64,000 bases of DNA from positions 9,008,083 to 9,072,082 of the forward strand of contig NC_079387.1 in NCBI RefSeq assembly GCF_021018895.1. Direction: 5' to 3'. Below the pieces are notes generated by a model. It saw only the letters and a list, made by a program, of their open reading frames with translations. It was not told the origin of the DNA and ran no database searches. Positions 44,836-57,445 of the stretch are shown here, piece after piece. The position numbers and the translations under genes were made by a program. Within the stretch, counting starts at the first letter, position 1. Every line of letters starts with the position of its first letter. The DNA is from Seriola aureovittata (taxonomy: Eukaryota > Chordata > Actinopteri > Carangiformes > Carangidae).

Positions 44836-46075
44836 CACACAGCCGGGTACAGATTGTATGCAATTCCTCTGCTTGGTGTCGCTGTGTGACGTTGATTAGA
44901 GCCACCCTGCTAACTTTATCACACTTGAAAGCCGTTTTAACTGTCTGCAAAGTCAAGCTGGTAAAATTCAGACTAAACAGGCTTTGCAGCGATTAGCACA
45001 GGTGTCTGGGCTTGTTTGTTAGTGCTGTGAAAGTTAGTATTGAGAGTAATGCCTTATGATGGCCGTTTTAACATTTATATCATGTTTACAGATTCAGTGC
45101 CTGGAGGGAATATCTAGATAAGCGCAGAGTCACAGGGAATATGTGAAAGAGGATAGTCTGTAATACACATTTCTTGCGTTTTGCACAGATAGTGAGCTAT
45201 TTGCAGCATTTACAAGCTATTGACACCCCAATTTACACATAGAGTGCATTTGTTGTTATCATTTTTGCACTGCCTCCAGCTGTTGCCATAACTACTGCCT
45301 CTGTTTCCTCTGTTCAGGCCAGCACATCACGTGCGTCTATACAGCTTCCTGCAACAAGGGATGTTGCATGCCAGACTGACCCACTGCAGGCACAGTTTTC
45401 CTTGAAGACTCTTCAGCCTCACATCAGAAGTACAGGTCTGTATCCATCTGAAGTGCATCTACTTTTGATAAACCTAACAGTCATTTATCAGTCTTGGAAT
45501 AATGTGCAGGTAAATGAAGCTGTGGTTACTTAGAACTTGTGAGAGTGTGTAGGCTAAGGTTTCTGTCAACATTAACATCTTTGATTTTCTCTTTACTGTA
45601 CCTCCAGAGTCTTGGAACTCTTAACCTTCAACCACATTATATTTTGATTTTAACAGGACAAAAGTAGAGGCTTTCCATACTCAAATTTGCAGTTAAAAGT
45701 TTGATTTATTTAGATTTTTTATATAGAAAGACTAATCATTGTAAGTACATGAAAAACAAGAACAACCCATGCAATTAATAAATAAAAACACATGCAAAAG
45801 AATACCAAACTACAAAAAACAAAGACTAATTCACCCTGAATTTTGATTGTTAAACTTCAAAGTCAAAACAAAATGCATCATGAATGAATCACACTGACTA
45901 GCTCAGCGTAGTAGGCTACTTTAAATTGTGCTACTGAAGTGGCCTATTCTGAATCATCAGAGTCACAGTTGTGACACAGCGAAACCTTTCGCGTGCGCAC
46001 ACGAAATCTTCTTGCGCACATCAGAAACTTTTAAATCTACCTGCAATAACAATAAGTAAACAGTGTGCCCTGGAG
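44836..46075. other. Inter-copy spacer after the LINE fragment
   Basis: About 1.2 kb of moderately AT-rich DNA between the LINE fragment and duplication copy 2. Apart from the exon-like stretch at 45318-45435 I see no feature I can support. It is not present beside copy 1 or to the right of copy 2. Confidence 0.6.
45318..45435 (+). pseudogene. Orphan exon-like ORF
   Basis: A pyrimidine-rich stretch ends CTCTGTTCAG at 45317. A frame then stays open for 118 bases to a GT at 45436 (ACAG|GTCTGT). It reads ASTSRASIQLP... then DVACQTDPLQ and FSLKTLQPHIRST. The CQTDP and KTLQPHIRS pattern recalls spacer regions of teleost THAP/DDE-transposase-like proteins, but I cannot name it with certainty. No partner exon was found nearby. 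It may be a fragment left by a transposon or a broken gene. Confidence 0.35.
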
Positions 46076-46184
46076 TACACGCAGTAACACCTTTGGCCAT
46101 AAGCAACCTGAATTTCATATTTATACCCTTTTGAGGTTGACAGCAAAGGAAAACACATGTAAAATCAAAATACAATTTAGATGT

Positions 46185-46190
46185 TTTAAT
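46185..46190 (-). terminator. Possible poly-A signal (ATTAAA) of copy 2
   Basis: Same hexamer and context as in copy 1, downstream of the copy 2 stop codon. Confidence 0.35.
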
Positions 46191-46239
46191 TGTAAATGAT
46201 GGGAGAAACCGGCGTTCCCGGAGTAAAACCCAAATGAAA

Positions 46240-46249
46240 AAGAGAGAGA

Positions 46250-46292
<43 letters not shown>

Positions 46293-46294
46293 TT

Positions 46295-46345
<51 letters not shown>
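46240..46345. repeat. (AG)n plus expanded (CAGA)n array
   Basis: An (AG)n tract passes into about 15 CAGA-type tetranucleotides (ACAGACAGACAG...). Copy 1 has only two such units at the same place, so the tetranucleotide expanded in copy 2 after the duplication. Confidence 0.95.
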
Positions 46346-46409
46346 TGTCCCTGAAGATGAGCAGTATGCTAAAGATGTTTAAAGGGGAGGCCTAAGTTAC
46401 TAATTGATC

Positions 46410-49273
46410 TTATTTGGCCTTGAACCACTTGAGGGGTTTGTTGAAAGCTCTCCCCACTGCAGAGAAAAACCTGGACACTCTGGACTTCTTTGGGGGACGA
46501 TCGGCGAGGGCATCCAGATGGATTTCTAGATACTTCACAAGGGCATCATCAAAAGATGTGTTTGATGTCATAACAGCCTCGAGAAGTTTTTCTGGAGCAC
46601 CAAACTCCATCTGGAGGTCTTCAAACACGGCCTTGTAGATTTTTTTCCTCCTCTTCTTGGTGTCTTTGTCAGACGAGCCACGGATGTTGATTATGTCCGA
46701 CAGACGATCGGTGAGGGCGTTCGGGTCTGGTCCCTTTGGAGATCCCTCGGTTTTCTGAACTTTTACGAGGAGCCTTATGAGAAGAAGAGAGTCGAGGTCC
46801 GTGGCCATGTTAATTGATGGAAGTACATTAGCTTGCCCCTTAGGGATTAACAGAGGACTGGGGCGACGTCCAGACTCAGAGCACTTGGCTGATGATTGAC
46901 TTGGAACCGACTTGTTTGGGATTGAATCATCAACACAGACCCTGACATTCAAATCATCGCCATCATCATCCTCCTCATCATCATCATAATAATGATAGAA
47001 GGATTTAGATGGTCCAGCCTCACAAGGACGTGGTGTCCATCTTGAACATGAAGGTGGTGTGGTGGTCCTGACCCGTGGTGTGGGGGTCCTGTTCTCCGGT
47101 GTGACGCTCTTCCTTTCCAGTATGATGCCGCTCTTCTCTGGCGTGGCGGTCCTGCTCTGTGGCGTGGTGGTCCTGATCACTGGTGTGGCGGTCCTGACCC
47201 GTGGTGTGGGGGTCCTGTTCTCCGGTGTGACGCTCTTCCTTTCCAGTATGATGCCGCTCTTCTCTGGCGTGGCGGTCCTGCTCTGTGGCGTGGTGGTCCT
47301 GATCACTGGTGTGGTGGTCCTGATCACTGGTGTGGTGGTCCTGATCACTGGTGTGGTGGTCCTGACCCGTGGTGTGGGGGTCCTATTCTCCGGTGTGACG
47401 CTCTTCCTCTCCAGTATGATGCCGCTCTTCTCTGGCGTGGCGGTCCTGCTCTGTGGCATGGTGGTCCTGACCCGTGGTGTGGTGGTCCTGCTCTGTGGCG
47501 TGGTGGTCCTGATCACTGGTGTGGTGGTCCTGATCTCTGGTGTGACACACTTGTACTCTGGTGTGATGGTCCTCTCCTCTGGTGTGGTCAGCACGTTGGT
47601 GATTACGTCTTGGATTTCAGTCAGAGCACCAGACACCTCCTCGCTGTAGTTTGTCTTCTCTGCTGGGTCTTTGTCCATGCAGAGCAGCAGGTTCTGCAGG
47701 AGCTTTCCCACCATGTCCTCTGCCATGGCGTACATGACTTCAGGAGAGAACTGAGTGTCACCCCCTCTCCTGGTGAACCCAGGGATGACAGAGTCAGAGA
47801 GACATCTGTCCGTGTCAACCACAGGAAACTGATATGTCTCGTCAGTCATCAGACTATTGTAAATTTTATCAATCAGGACCTTTGAAAACTCCCTGATTTC
47901 ACCGTTGTCCTTGATGTCTTCCAGTGTTTTGCTGGCTTGTGCTCCAGCATCCTTTGTCTGGCGTAGTTTTTCATATAAGATGTCAACATCAGTTTTAATG
48001 ATGTCGAAATCAACTGGAGACTTTCTGCTGTATATTGTCATCCTGCTGGTTGATCTGGCATCTTCAGGTGTTTGCCTGGAAGACTCTGCCATCGCTCCTG
48101 GTGCAAGGTATTCGTCTTTAAACAGTTTTGCCTTACAGGACCTTGAAACCTGTTTGAGACTCACCAGAAACTCTGAGTCTTGTGCCTTAAACTTCTTCTT
48201 CAGCTCTGCCATTGTTCTTTCAAATTGTCTTTGGGCAAACCCGAGAAAGTTGCGTCTTTCACTTATTTCTTTGGCATCCGTGGTGTCGTCTGCACGTGTG
48301 TCATGTGAGGCAAAAAACTCTCTCACCTTGCCCACAACTAACCTCATATCAAAATGAGGTGTCTCTAAGCTGCTTTCCTCGCTGCACGCCTCAATGTGTT
48401 CAAAGTTATCATAATGCAGGTCTTCTCTTATGATTTTCAAAATATCATACGCTGCATCCTCAGCTTTCAGGAAGATGTCAGTTTGGGGAGAATCTGTCTC
48501 TTCTGCCATGTCTGGTGTCTCGCTGGACCATTTGATGAGAATGTCAGTCACAGCTTTAGTGGATGAGTGGGTGGAAATCTTGGATTTTACGCTCTGAGAC
48601 GATTCACATCGCTCTGGTTCCTCTATTTCAAAGAACCCGGGCGCTGTCTCAGAGATTTGGTTTGGGGCAGACTCGTGATTTGTGGATGCCAACAATCTCC
48701 CAGGCACTGGAATTTCAGCTTATCCAAATATTTTCTCAAACATCTGGTAGCTTGAGACACCATGTGATGCAGAGACTTGATGTTGGACATGGAGCCACTG
48801 ACAAAAACAGCCGGCTGTGACGGCCACTCGGAGGTGTTGATGGCCTCAGAGGCAATGGAGCTCACCTTGTGTGAAACCTCCTTCTCGATCAGTGCTGTCA
48901 GCTGCACAGCGCTCTCATGTGTGTCCTTTTGGACATCAAGAGCAAGTGCCAGAGCGAAGCTTTCAGAGAGGGAGTCTCCCACATTTGTGTCGAGGTTCTC
49001 CAGAGATTTGCTCAAATCGGACTGAGGAGTCTTCTCATGGAAGCTCTCCACGATAATTGGTTTGACAACTCTGAGGACAATAATACAGAGTTTCTGCACC
49101 ACTTCTGCACACAAATCAGCCAGCGTGGCTGTTGTGTCCGAGTCCTGAATCCCTGCAGCTAACAGGTTCCACTGTACTGCAGAGAATCTCTCAAAATATT
49201 TATTCACAATGGGCAAAAGAGCCTCTGGCGGGATGTTGGTGGGGCTGTCCATCTGGTTTCTGGATTGCTCCAT
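46410..49273 (-). pseudogene. Copy 2 of the large single-exon ORF, single-base frameshift
   Basis: Same gene as at 40082-42838, but one base is missing between 48674 and 48675 (copy 1 ACTCAGTGATT, copy 2 ACTCGTGATT). The first part (ATG at 49273) therefore stops after about 216 residues, near 48623. The remainder stays open from 48707 to the stop at 46410. Without the deletion it would be 954 residues: four heptads longer, plus a segment NVRVCVDDSIPNKSVPSQSS that copy 1 lacks. The rest of the frame is undamaged over 2.2 kb, so the break is either very recent or a sequencing error. The C-terminal domain differs from copy 1 at about 24 of 155 residues, yet the final 28 residues are identical. 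Confidence 0.85.
47061..47585 (-). repeat. Coding minisatellite, 25 heptads, copy 2
   Basis: Same 21-bp register as copy 1 but 25 units, with TPVIRTT repeated three times in a row and the 28-residue RTATPEK-SGIILER-KSVTPEN-RTPTPRV unit present three times. Copy 2 has Val where copy 1 has Ile in KS(V/I)TPEN in every repeat, which points to homogenisation within each array after duplication. Confidence 0.93.
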
Positions 49274-49443
49274 GACAGACAATAGTGAACTTCTTTCACT
49301 AGAACTTGTGATCGCTTTCAGCTTGTTGTTGAAAACTTCTGGAAATTTTCAGCAGTGTCTGAAATCAATGTCTTGAAAACTGTGTTCTTCAATGTGTGTG
49401 CTTCGAGTCACTTGTGTGGAGTGGAAATGAAAGCTTACCATAT

Positions 49444-49480
49444 GAATATATATGTATATATTTGTATATATATATATAGA
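49444..49480 (-). promoter_or_regulatory. TATA-like block upstream of copy 2
   Basis: Same AT-rich TATATA block as at 43000-43042, about 170-205 bases before the ATG, slightly longer by a TA step. Confidence 0.35.
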
Positions 49481-49627
49481 CATCTAAATGTATGACATCA
49501 CACATCAAAGGCAAGTGAGACACATCAAAGGCCCAATGCATGATGTCATAAACAAAGGAATGTGATGTCATGATCAAAGGAATGTGATGTCATGATCACA
49601 CACACACACATTAGGAACCAGCATGGT

Positions 49628-49960
49628 GCTAAAGGTCAAAGGTCAAGATCACAGTGACCTCACAAAACATGATTTTGGCCTTGTTGATGAATCTCCAGAG
49701 CTAACAAGTGAATCCCTTTAAATTTTTCACATATGTCCACTTGGACTCAAGGACAAACTCACTACACTTTGGGGGTCAAAGGTCAAGGTCACAATTACCT
49801 CACAAAACTTGGTTTTGGCCTTGCATTATCTTTGTAACACCTTCAGGGAATTTCTTCAACTCTGGCATAAACATACACTTGGACTCAGGGATGAACTGAT
49901 TAAATTTTGGGGGTCAAAGGTCAAAAATCAAGTCAATGTGACCTCACAAATCACTTTTTA
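49628..49960. repeat. Tandem ~140-bp GGTCAAAGGTCA units, copy 2
   Basis: Units start at about 49633, 49772 and 49911, matching the three in copy 1. The third reads GGTCAAAGGTCAAAAATCAA and fades into unrelated AT-rich sequence near 49960. Confidence 0.85.
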
Positions 49961-51839
49961 GCCATTACTCAAGATTTCAAACAATTTTGAGAAAATTTCT
50001 AATAAATGGTTAATATCTTATATAACTTTAGATAAACAGGGAGAAACTGGTCTGACTGGAGGAGGCGGACGTCTGCGAATCAGTAATTCTGGTCTTTTTC
50101 TTATTTTAATTACAGTTCAACTTTCGAGTTTAGTTTTGGCACTAAAGTATTACAGCCTAAAAACTAATTTGCTCCTTAGGAACTTCAAGAGGAAATTTAA
50201 TCTCCTGGTTTTCTCTAACATTGCTGCACATCTGATTTGGCTCTATTTAATCTGTTCTTGCCACCAGGGATCTGAGCATTGTGAAGGAAATTAGATTTGG
50301 AAATGAGATTTCATGATTTTCTTTTTCAAACAAGTAATGTGTGAGATTGCAGAATCTGAATTCCCAGTCGCTCACTTTCTTGTCATCAAGATGTTTACTA
50401 AAGGAGCAGTGAGGAGCTCAAGTGGTTTGAAGCTTGATCAGCAAACACAGTGCATTGAAATTGAAATTTCCGTTTGATTTGTGCTGTACGACCGCTGCCT
50501 TCTTCATTCCATCAACACAATGAAAATTCAGGTACAAGCATTGTGTGGGTAACTCTCAAGCTATGTAGACAGTGTGTGTTTTTTTTTTATATGTGTAATT
50601 ATAGACTTTTTCCTGTTTCTGTCTGGTTCACCTGCCTCCAAAGCTCTCACTCAGTGATTGCACTCACATTCTGCAAATGGAAAAGTTTTGAATTAAATAT
50701 ACTCTGGCAACATTTTCCTGAGAGTTTTATTATTCTAAGAAATCAAACCGTATATTGCTTTGCTTGATTTCCAAATAATATCACAAATGCAATGAAAAAG
50801 GCGTCACAGCATTTGTAGTTTGGAGATTATTACAAGTTTGTCTTTTGATGTCTTACAGCCGACTGCTGATTTCAGCACTGGAACTTTATTCGCAAGCGCA
50901 AAACTTTTAGACGGATGAATGTGTCGGTCCAAGTCCTACTTTTAGCAACACAAGTGTGATCCCGAAACCTAATCTCCTCCGTGTGCTTAGATGAATACTG
51001 AATCCTCCTCTGTACACACTGGCAGCTTTTTATGTTTATTAATAACTTCTAAGACACGATGGGAGACATTATTTCAGCTCAATATTGAATACAAATTGAA
51101 GACACACTGCACAAGGAGTTTATTTGATGATTTAACTCCCAAGTGATACAGAAAAAAATGCAATTAAAAAGAAACCATCTCCTGCCACTTTAATGTGCTT
51201 CATGCATAAGAACGCCACAGAGCTTCAGACTAAATGCAGAATTTCAGGGGGTCTTGTATTTGCTAAAGATACAACCTCACCCCACAGATGCAACGCTCAA
51301 TACGTCCCAGGTCATTACAAAGTAAATCAGTTCATTTTACGCTCTCTATCTCCCAGTGTCTGACTCTCTGTGTGTGGCACACTGATCTGAAGTCGGATCA
51401 GTTTGCATTTGAATTTATTTTATCTTCTGACAATTGCAGAACCCCGGCTGTGACGATGATAAAGATAACTTCTGTAATTTAATCACCATCACGCACTGCA
51501 GTGCTCACACATACACCGGAGGCTGATCAGGCAACATCCAAGAGTTTTGTGTTGGCTGGAGACGATTAATAATCTTGGGTGTTGGATATTTTTGTTATTT
51601 ATACCAGATGTGTATCATAAAGTACAGAAATTAGTCAGGTTAACAGGAACACTTACACCTGACAAGATAATGCAATTAAACACCCAAGCCCTGCAACGTC
51701 ACTGTACCTGTGTAGACATTAAAGCTGCAGTAATTGATTGAGGAGCTATATGTAAGTTTTTGCTATTGCTACATAGCTAACGTTAGCATTAACAGCTGTA
51801 AAACTGTCACACATGGTGGATTAAAGTCATAGTTTGACA

Positions 51840-51915
51840 TCTAACTGGTTCCCCCTGTATCTAGTCTTTATGCTATAAGCTAAACGAAGCTAAGCTAATT
51901 GCCTCTGGCTCTAGC
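51840..51915 (-). repeat. Teleost TTAGCTTAGC-type repeat, inverted
   Basis: CCCCCTGTATCTAGTCTTTA, then AAGCTAAACGAAGCTAAGCT and AATTGCCTCTGGCTCTAGC, are the reverse complement of the family seen at 57340 (GCTAGAGGCAGC...TTAGCTTAG...ATAAAGACTGGAAACAGGGGG). Confidence 0.55.
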
Positions 51916-53522
51916 ATTACTCTTCTCTACGCACGTCTTTGCTGTCATCATTAGGAATCATTTCCTATGTGCAAATGCACGGGCAGCACTACTACAACCA
52001 ACCGCTGCTCCATTGCAGCAGCCTGTTTGTTCCATCAGAAAAATGACCAGCCGTCAATTTGTGACCCATAAAAACAGTGACTGGGTGGCTGCAGAGGTGC
52101 CAGATGTGGGCAGGTGTTGCCATAGTTGCGTTATTTCCCCCCGAGCAGGTGGTTAAAGGCAGAACAGTGACAGGTCACTGTAGGGGACAGTGCTGTTGAT
52201 GCGAGTGGACAGAGTGTCACTGCAGAGCACAGTGGTGTCCACAGCCCACTGTCACATCCTGTGACACTCAGCCGACGCTGCAAAGCAGGAATGTCTTTGA
52301 AATATTACAAATATTGCACATATACAATAATATTACTGCTCCATCATTCTGGATTTTAAATAAACTACAGTCTGATATTTGATTTCATTTAATTTCCCTA
52401 AAATGTGAGATTAAAATTGGCAGAAAAGCTAAAACACAGGACTTTTTTTCCTCATTTCACTAGCTGTTAATCCACCTCCACCTCTTCACAAAACACATTG
52501 CAGTGCTTTTATCTTTCTTTCAACTGATGTTAGACAAGCTCCCACTTTTTCGCCTTTGGGAAAACCTCTTATGTCTCATCATTTCCTAATTCTATCCAGC
52601 TACAGTCGAAGAATTATACATTATGGTGCAGAGAAGAGCTGCTGCTTTACAACGCTGTGGCTTCAAATCAATAAGACGGTGTGTTTACGCTCTGTGGATG
52701 TTAACACATTGGTAATGAACGGTCAACTTAGGCACAATATTGACACAAGTGCACTTCTACACATGTATGGATTCATTTATATGTGTTCAAGCTGCAGCAG
52801 CTGTCACTCAAACAGAATTAATATAAAGCTTTCAAACCACAAGATCTCTTCTGAGTCCGTCGTGGAGAAGTTGTGTTCTGCATTGATTGCTTTGTGGTTT
52901 CCTCCTGATTTAATGAAATATGAGTTGTGTTTTCCTTTCTCTCAGCCTCCTTTGTTTTCCGCCTCTTTGAGGGAAGTGTCACGGGGAGCCGCAGATTAAA
53001 TGAACAGTGGCATATTCCCCCAAGAAGCTGAAAATGATATCTCACCGAGCCAATGTTCTGTGTTCTGATGTTGATAAGGCCGCTTATTGTCTTTAAACGA
53101 ATTTGTTTCATCAGTTCTGAGTGAATTTGGTGCATGTGTTGCTGTATTGCACCACAAGAATGCAATATAATCTTTATTATACTAACATCAAGTGATACTC
53201 GTTTGTAAATTGTTCCATTTTTCATCTGTTTGCCGCATTTTCAAGGATTTAAACCAACAAAACGTACATATTTTGAGCAAGAAATAGCAATAACTGCAAT
53301 CTACTCATCATCATCATGTGCAGGAGGAAGGATACAGAGGCCTCAGGGTGTCAGTGCAGCACTGCTCAACACAGTATCAAGCCTCTGTGTTCAGTCACAG
53401 CAGTTTAGTCCCAGAATGACACACGAGCAGCTGACATGTTAAATATGGAGCCGAGCTGCTGTACTTCATTAGCCAGTGCGCAGCAATGACTGTCACTGCT
53501 CATATCACTGCTCATCAACGCT

Positions 53523-53525
<3 letters not shown>

Positions 53526-53564
<39 letters not shown>
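53526..53564. repeat. (GT)n microsatellite
   Basis: Uninterrupted GT tract of about 19 units. Confidence 0.95.
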
Positions 53565-53566
<2 letters not shown>

Positions 53567-56500
53567 GCTCTTACAGTGCGATCCCTGTCACCACTCGTCA
53601 AAACATTCTGGTTTAATGTCAGTGGAGCTTGATGTTGTTTGGTGTCCAACAATGTGAGGAGGCTGAGGCAGTAATGAAGTGCATCTAACGGCATTAATGT
53701 GATCTGACAGAGAAAACTCATTTAGTGACTGTAAACAAAGCTAATCATCTAAATCTGAGTTTCTGAACAATCAACTTTGGACAAATGTTGAGCTTGTAGT
53801 TGTATTTTTGGAAAACTTTTAAAAGGGAAATAGTATTTAAATAACTATGACATGAATTTATTTTATTTATTTATTTTTTTTACATGTCCCAGTTTAGAAA
53901 TAATTTCCTAGAGAGAAATTGATATGCGACTGTAATTGTTTTGGAGCATTATGTACTATTTTCCCAACCAAACAAAACATAAAAAAAGAAAGAAATTAAT
54001 AAGAAAAATCACAAAAAATAACCATTAAAAAAATGAATAAATTGATTAAAACAATTTTTGTCATACTTGTGTAACTTCCCCTGCCAATTTGTAATTACAC
54101 CGATAAAATTAAGGGTGTAGAACAAACAAAAAGCCACAAGTTCAATTGTTCTTTCTTGAAATTTATTAAATATAATATTAAATCTATAACCTAGATTACC
54201 ATTAACATTTCAATATAAACACAGATATTAAATGGATCTCTGCAGCCCTACGTTCAATTACAACTGATTCTCATCCTATTTTTTCCTCTTAATATAAAAT
54301 GAGTCTGTTTATTTCTTATATACTAACTGCACAATTGTATACTGTATTTATAGCTTATATACTATAATGATTAGAATATGGTTTATACTGTATTTGAGCC
54401 ATGCACTAAAACTCAAAGAAATGAGTGGGTACTTTCTGTGCTATTTCCAAACACTGTCTCTATTTCCCCTTTTGATTCATAAGTAATTATATAATTATTT
54501 CCAACAAAGTCCCTGGGAAATTCTTTTGGCCGTAATATAGACGTTCATTCCATAATTAAAAGTCTGAATAACTACCCATTTTGCAAAGTGGAAAAACATA
54601 CATTTAATTCATTTGTAGGAGTTTCTATTTTCTGTGCTTGCATTTGACATTTATAAAAATCATTTTTGAATAAATTAAAAAGAAAAAAAACATTGAATAA
54701 TCACAATAATCGTAAGCTTGTTTCCTATCAGTGGAAATCCTGTATCGAGCTGAGACAGAATGACCTCCACATGAAGCAGGTGCAGGTGTCAGGATAACAC
54801 CATGTGTGGCCCAAATGACTTTTCTTGTCCCCTGTTCACCTTCATCCCATTTTAGCTCTAAGGTGGCAGAGCATGACGCCACACCTGTCCTCAGTTCAGG
54901 CTCCAAACAGTGCCGCCCTGAACACGTGAATGTGTTTGTTTGCAGCTGTAAAATACGCTTCCCTGTAATTTGTGTAATGACTGTTCAGCTTCAGCTTCTG
55001 CTGACTCTGAAACCAGATCAAAGATCAGCTGACCTCGCCATGCTCATGCATCACAACTTCTGATGTCTCCTCCTCCAACTGCATAACAACAGAACCTTTG
55101 ATCCATCACAGGTGGGGTCAAAGTTCAAGTCCTTTTTTGATTTTTCTCAAAATATTCTCTTTCACAAAAGCTACAGTTTCAGCTCTTTGTGTGGAGGTTT
55201 TCCTCTCTTAAGTAGGACAGTGTTTCATCTCAAAAAGAGCAAAAACAAAGGCCTGTAATGATGTGCTGAAAGATGAAAATGTAATTTATTTAGCATGTTA
55301 ATCTTATTAGGATTCTTTTTCCCCTTGCATTGCTAATTTTTTAATGAATGTGATCAATTTGCAAGGGAAACCACCTTAACAATGAGAATACAGTCTCAGC
55401 AGCACTATACATTACGTATGCACAGTGCTAATATGCATCATAGCTGATCTGTATATGAGGTTCTGTTAGCTTCAGTTTGACTGTGAAACTGGATGAATGT
55501 GATTTCTTACACGATTGCAGTGATTAAGCATTTAGCTTGTTTATATGATCCTGTCTGCAGTTTTCTGTGGTTATTGATTTCAGCATGTATTAAACACAGC
55601 TTTCTTCTTTGTAAAACAACATCTGAGCTGAACGGTTCTCATGTCATCATGTGCAAAGCCGCGCTTTAGTTCTTTCCAATGTTCCTGATTATCCAAGCAG
55701 AGGGGGGTTTTTTTTTTTAGATCCAGGGGGAGTAAACTCTGAGTCTGTGTGTGGTTTGGTTAATGTTTAACAGGAAGAATCGCTTTTGCTTTGGATTGAA
55801 TCGATTCAAGATGTGAAAAGTCTTCAAAATAATATCAAAAAATGGAAATCTGTTGACCTCAGAGTAAGAAATCGGTGTTTGAATTGAGACTTGAAAATGG
55901 ATTCGCTGTCATCCTCATGTTTAACATGAGGTCATGCACCTTAAGCATCAATCAGCCCATGCTGTGATGGAGGACTTACCATCCCCCTGAAAAAAGGGAG
56001 GAAAAAATGAAAAGGAAGAGCTCAGTGGGCGGCGAGGTCATTACTATCTTGTGCAAGGTCACAAAAATGCCACTGGGTAATTGAGTGAAGCCTGGCTGGT
56101 GGCTGCAAATCGGAAAAGACGTTTCACCTCTATCTTTCGGGGGAAAGTGAATCAGAGTGATTTTCGTATCAAGGTTGTGTAGTGGGGAGAAGAAGCAGCC
56201 GGGTTTACAGTTTTCTTTTTCCATTTTAGACGCTCAGCAAAAACATACAAGGCAAGCTGTGGCAGTAAGGTAGACAAAGACCTAAGTTTATCTGCTGGGA
56301 GGAATGGTGCTGCCGGATGCTGCTGCGTCTCCCAACAACCCTTGTTGCTTTGCGAGGCGACAAAGGAAAGCACTCTCGCAGGAATCAAAGTGCCACACTG
56401 CTGCAGTGAGTGCATCAGCGAGGAAGTGGATTCATGTTATTTGCCCATTACCTTAAGGAACAGAACTGCTGATGGCAGGGCTTTCTATATTGGTGGAGCC

Positions 56501-57334
56501 TCTCTATCCCATCAGTATGTTGTCACAACCGATCCAGCTGCTACTTCTGATAGCTTTCTTTCATTTGCAGCTCTCTCTCTCTCGGCATCCCAGCCTCTGT
56601 GCTTGTTTTGGAGCCATCAGCTTTCAACAATGTCTCTCTGAGGTCCCACCTGTCCTTGACCCTCATCTTCTGCTGCAGGTGTGTGCGTTTGCCTGTGTGT
56701 GCGTGTGTGTATGAATAAGCAATTCGTGCAGGGTGACCTTGTGTGTGCAGAGGTAAAGGGCAGATTTTTTTTTTTTTTTAACCTTTTCAGAGCAGGGTGC
56801 GAGGGCCTGAAAAAAAGCAGCTGAATCCTGGTTGGTTCGGAGCGACTCTATAGAAAATGGAGGTGCACTGCGGTGCTGCATTTACACCAACAATCATTCA
56901 AGGCTCCTCAGAGCAGAAGATAATTAAATAGATTCCACACATGCCTGCACATCCAGACGCTTGACTTAATTTGCTCTGAGCAGAGGAAACGATTGGTGTG
57001 ACCTTGATAAAGTAATTGTCTCCAGAAAGACAAATATCTGTCAAATTTGTTTAGTTTTTTTTTCTTTCAAAATTAAGTTTTGGCAGATGTGATCTGAGTT
57101 TCATTGCAAAATGAAGAGACAATGAACTGAAAAATGTGACCTTCTTGCTGGTATGAAAGCAGAAAATAGAGCGTATTTGTAGTTTAACCCTTACAGAGTA
57201 AAATAAAGTGGGTTTTCAATATTCAGTGGCTGTCAGATATTGAACAGGAGCAGCTCAACATTTTGGGAGATACATTTATCTGCTGTCTTGGTGAGAGTAA
57301 GATGAGAAGATCGATACCACTCACATGTGTGTAC

Positions 57335-57445
57335 GCTAAAAATTAAGTTAGCGCTAGAGGCAGCATTCAGTTAGCTTAACTTTGCTAGCATAAAAACAGG
57401 AAGCACAGGGAAACAGCTAGCCTGGCCCTGTCCAAAGATAAAAAC
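57335..57445 (+). repeat. Teleost TTAGCTTAGC-type repeat
   Basis: AAGTTAGCGCTAGAGGCAGC, CAGTTAGCTTAACTTTGCTA, then AAAAACAGGAAGCACAGGGA and AACAGCTAGCCTGGCCCTGT follow the order of a sequence very common in teleost genomes (…TTAGCATAAAGACTGGAAGCAGGGGGAAACAGCTAGCCTGGCTCTGTCC…). Best copy in the window. Confidence 0.65.

Larger units (their letters stand above)
46076..49960. repeat. Tandem segmental duplication, copy 2
   Basis: Direct repeat of 39791-43552, with starts about 6.3 kb apart. By hand reading, the 5' half of the ORF plus about 300 bases upstream are nearly identical between copies (about 7 substitutions and one deletion in 1,690 coding bases). The C-terminal coding part, the far 3' flank and the 140-bp repeat region differ by about 4-8%. 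Confidence 0.95.
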
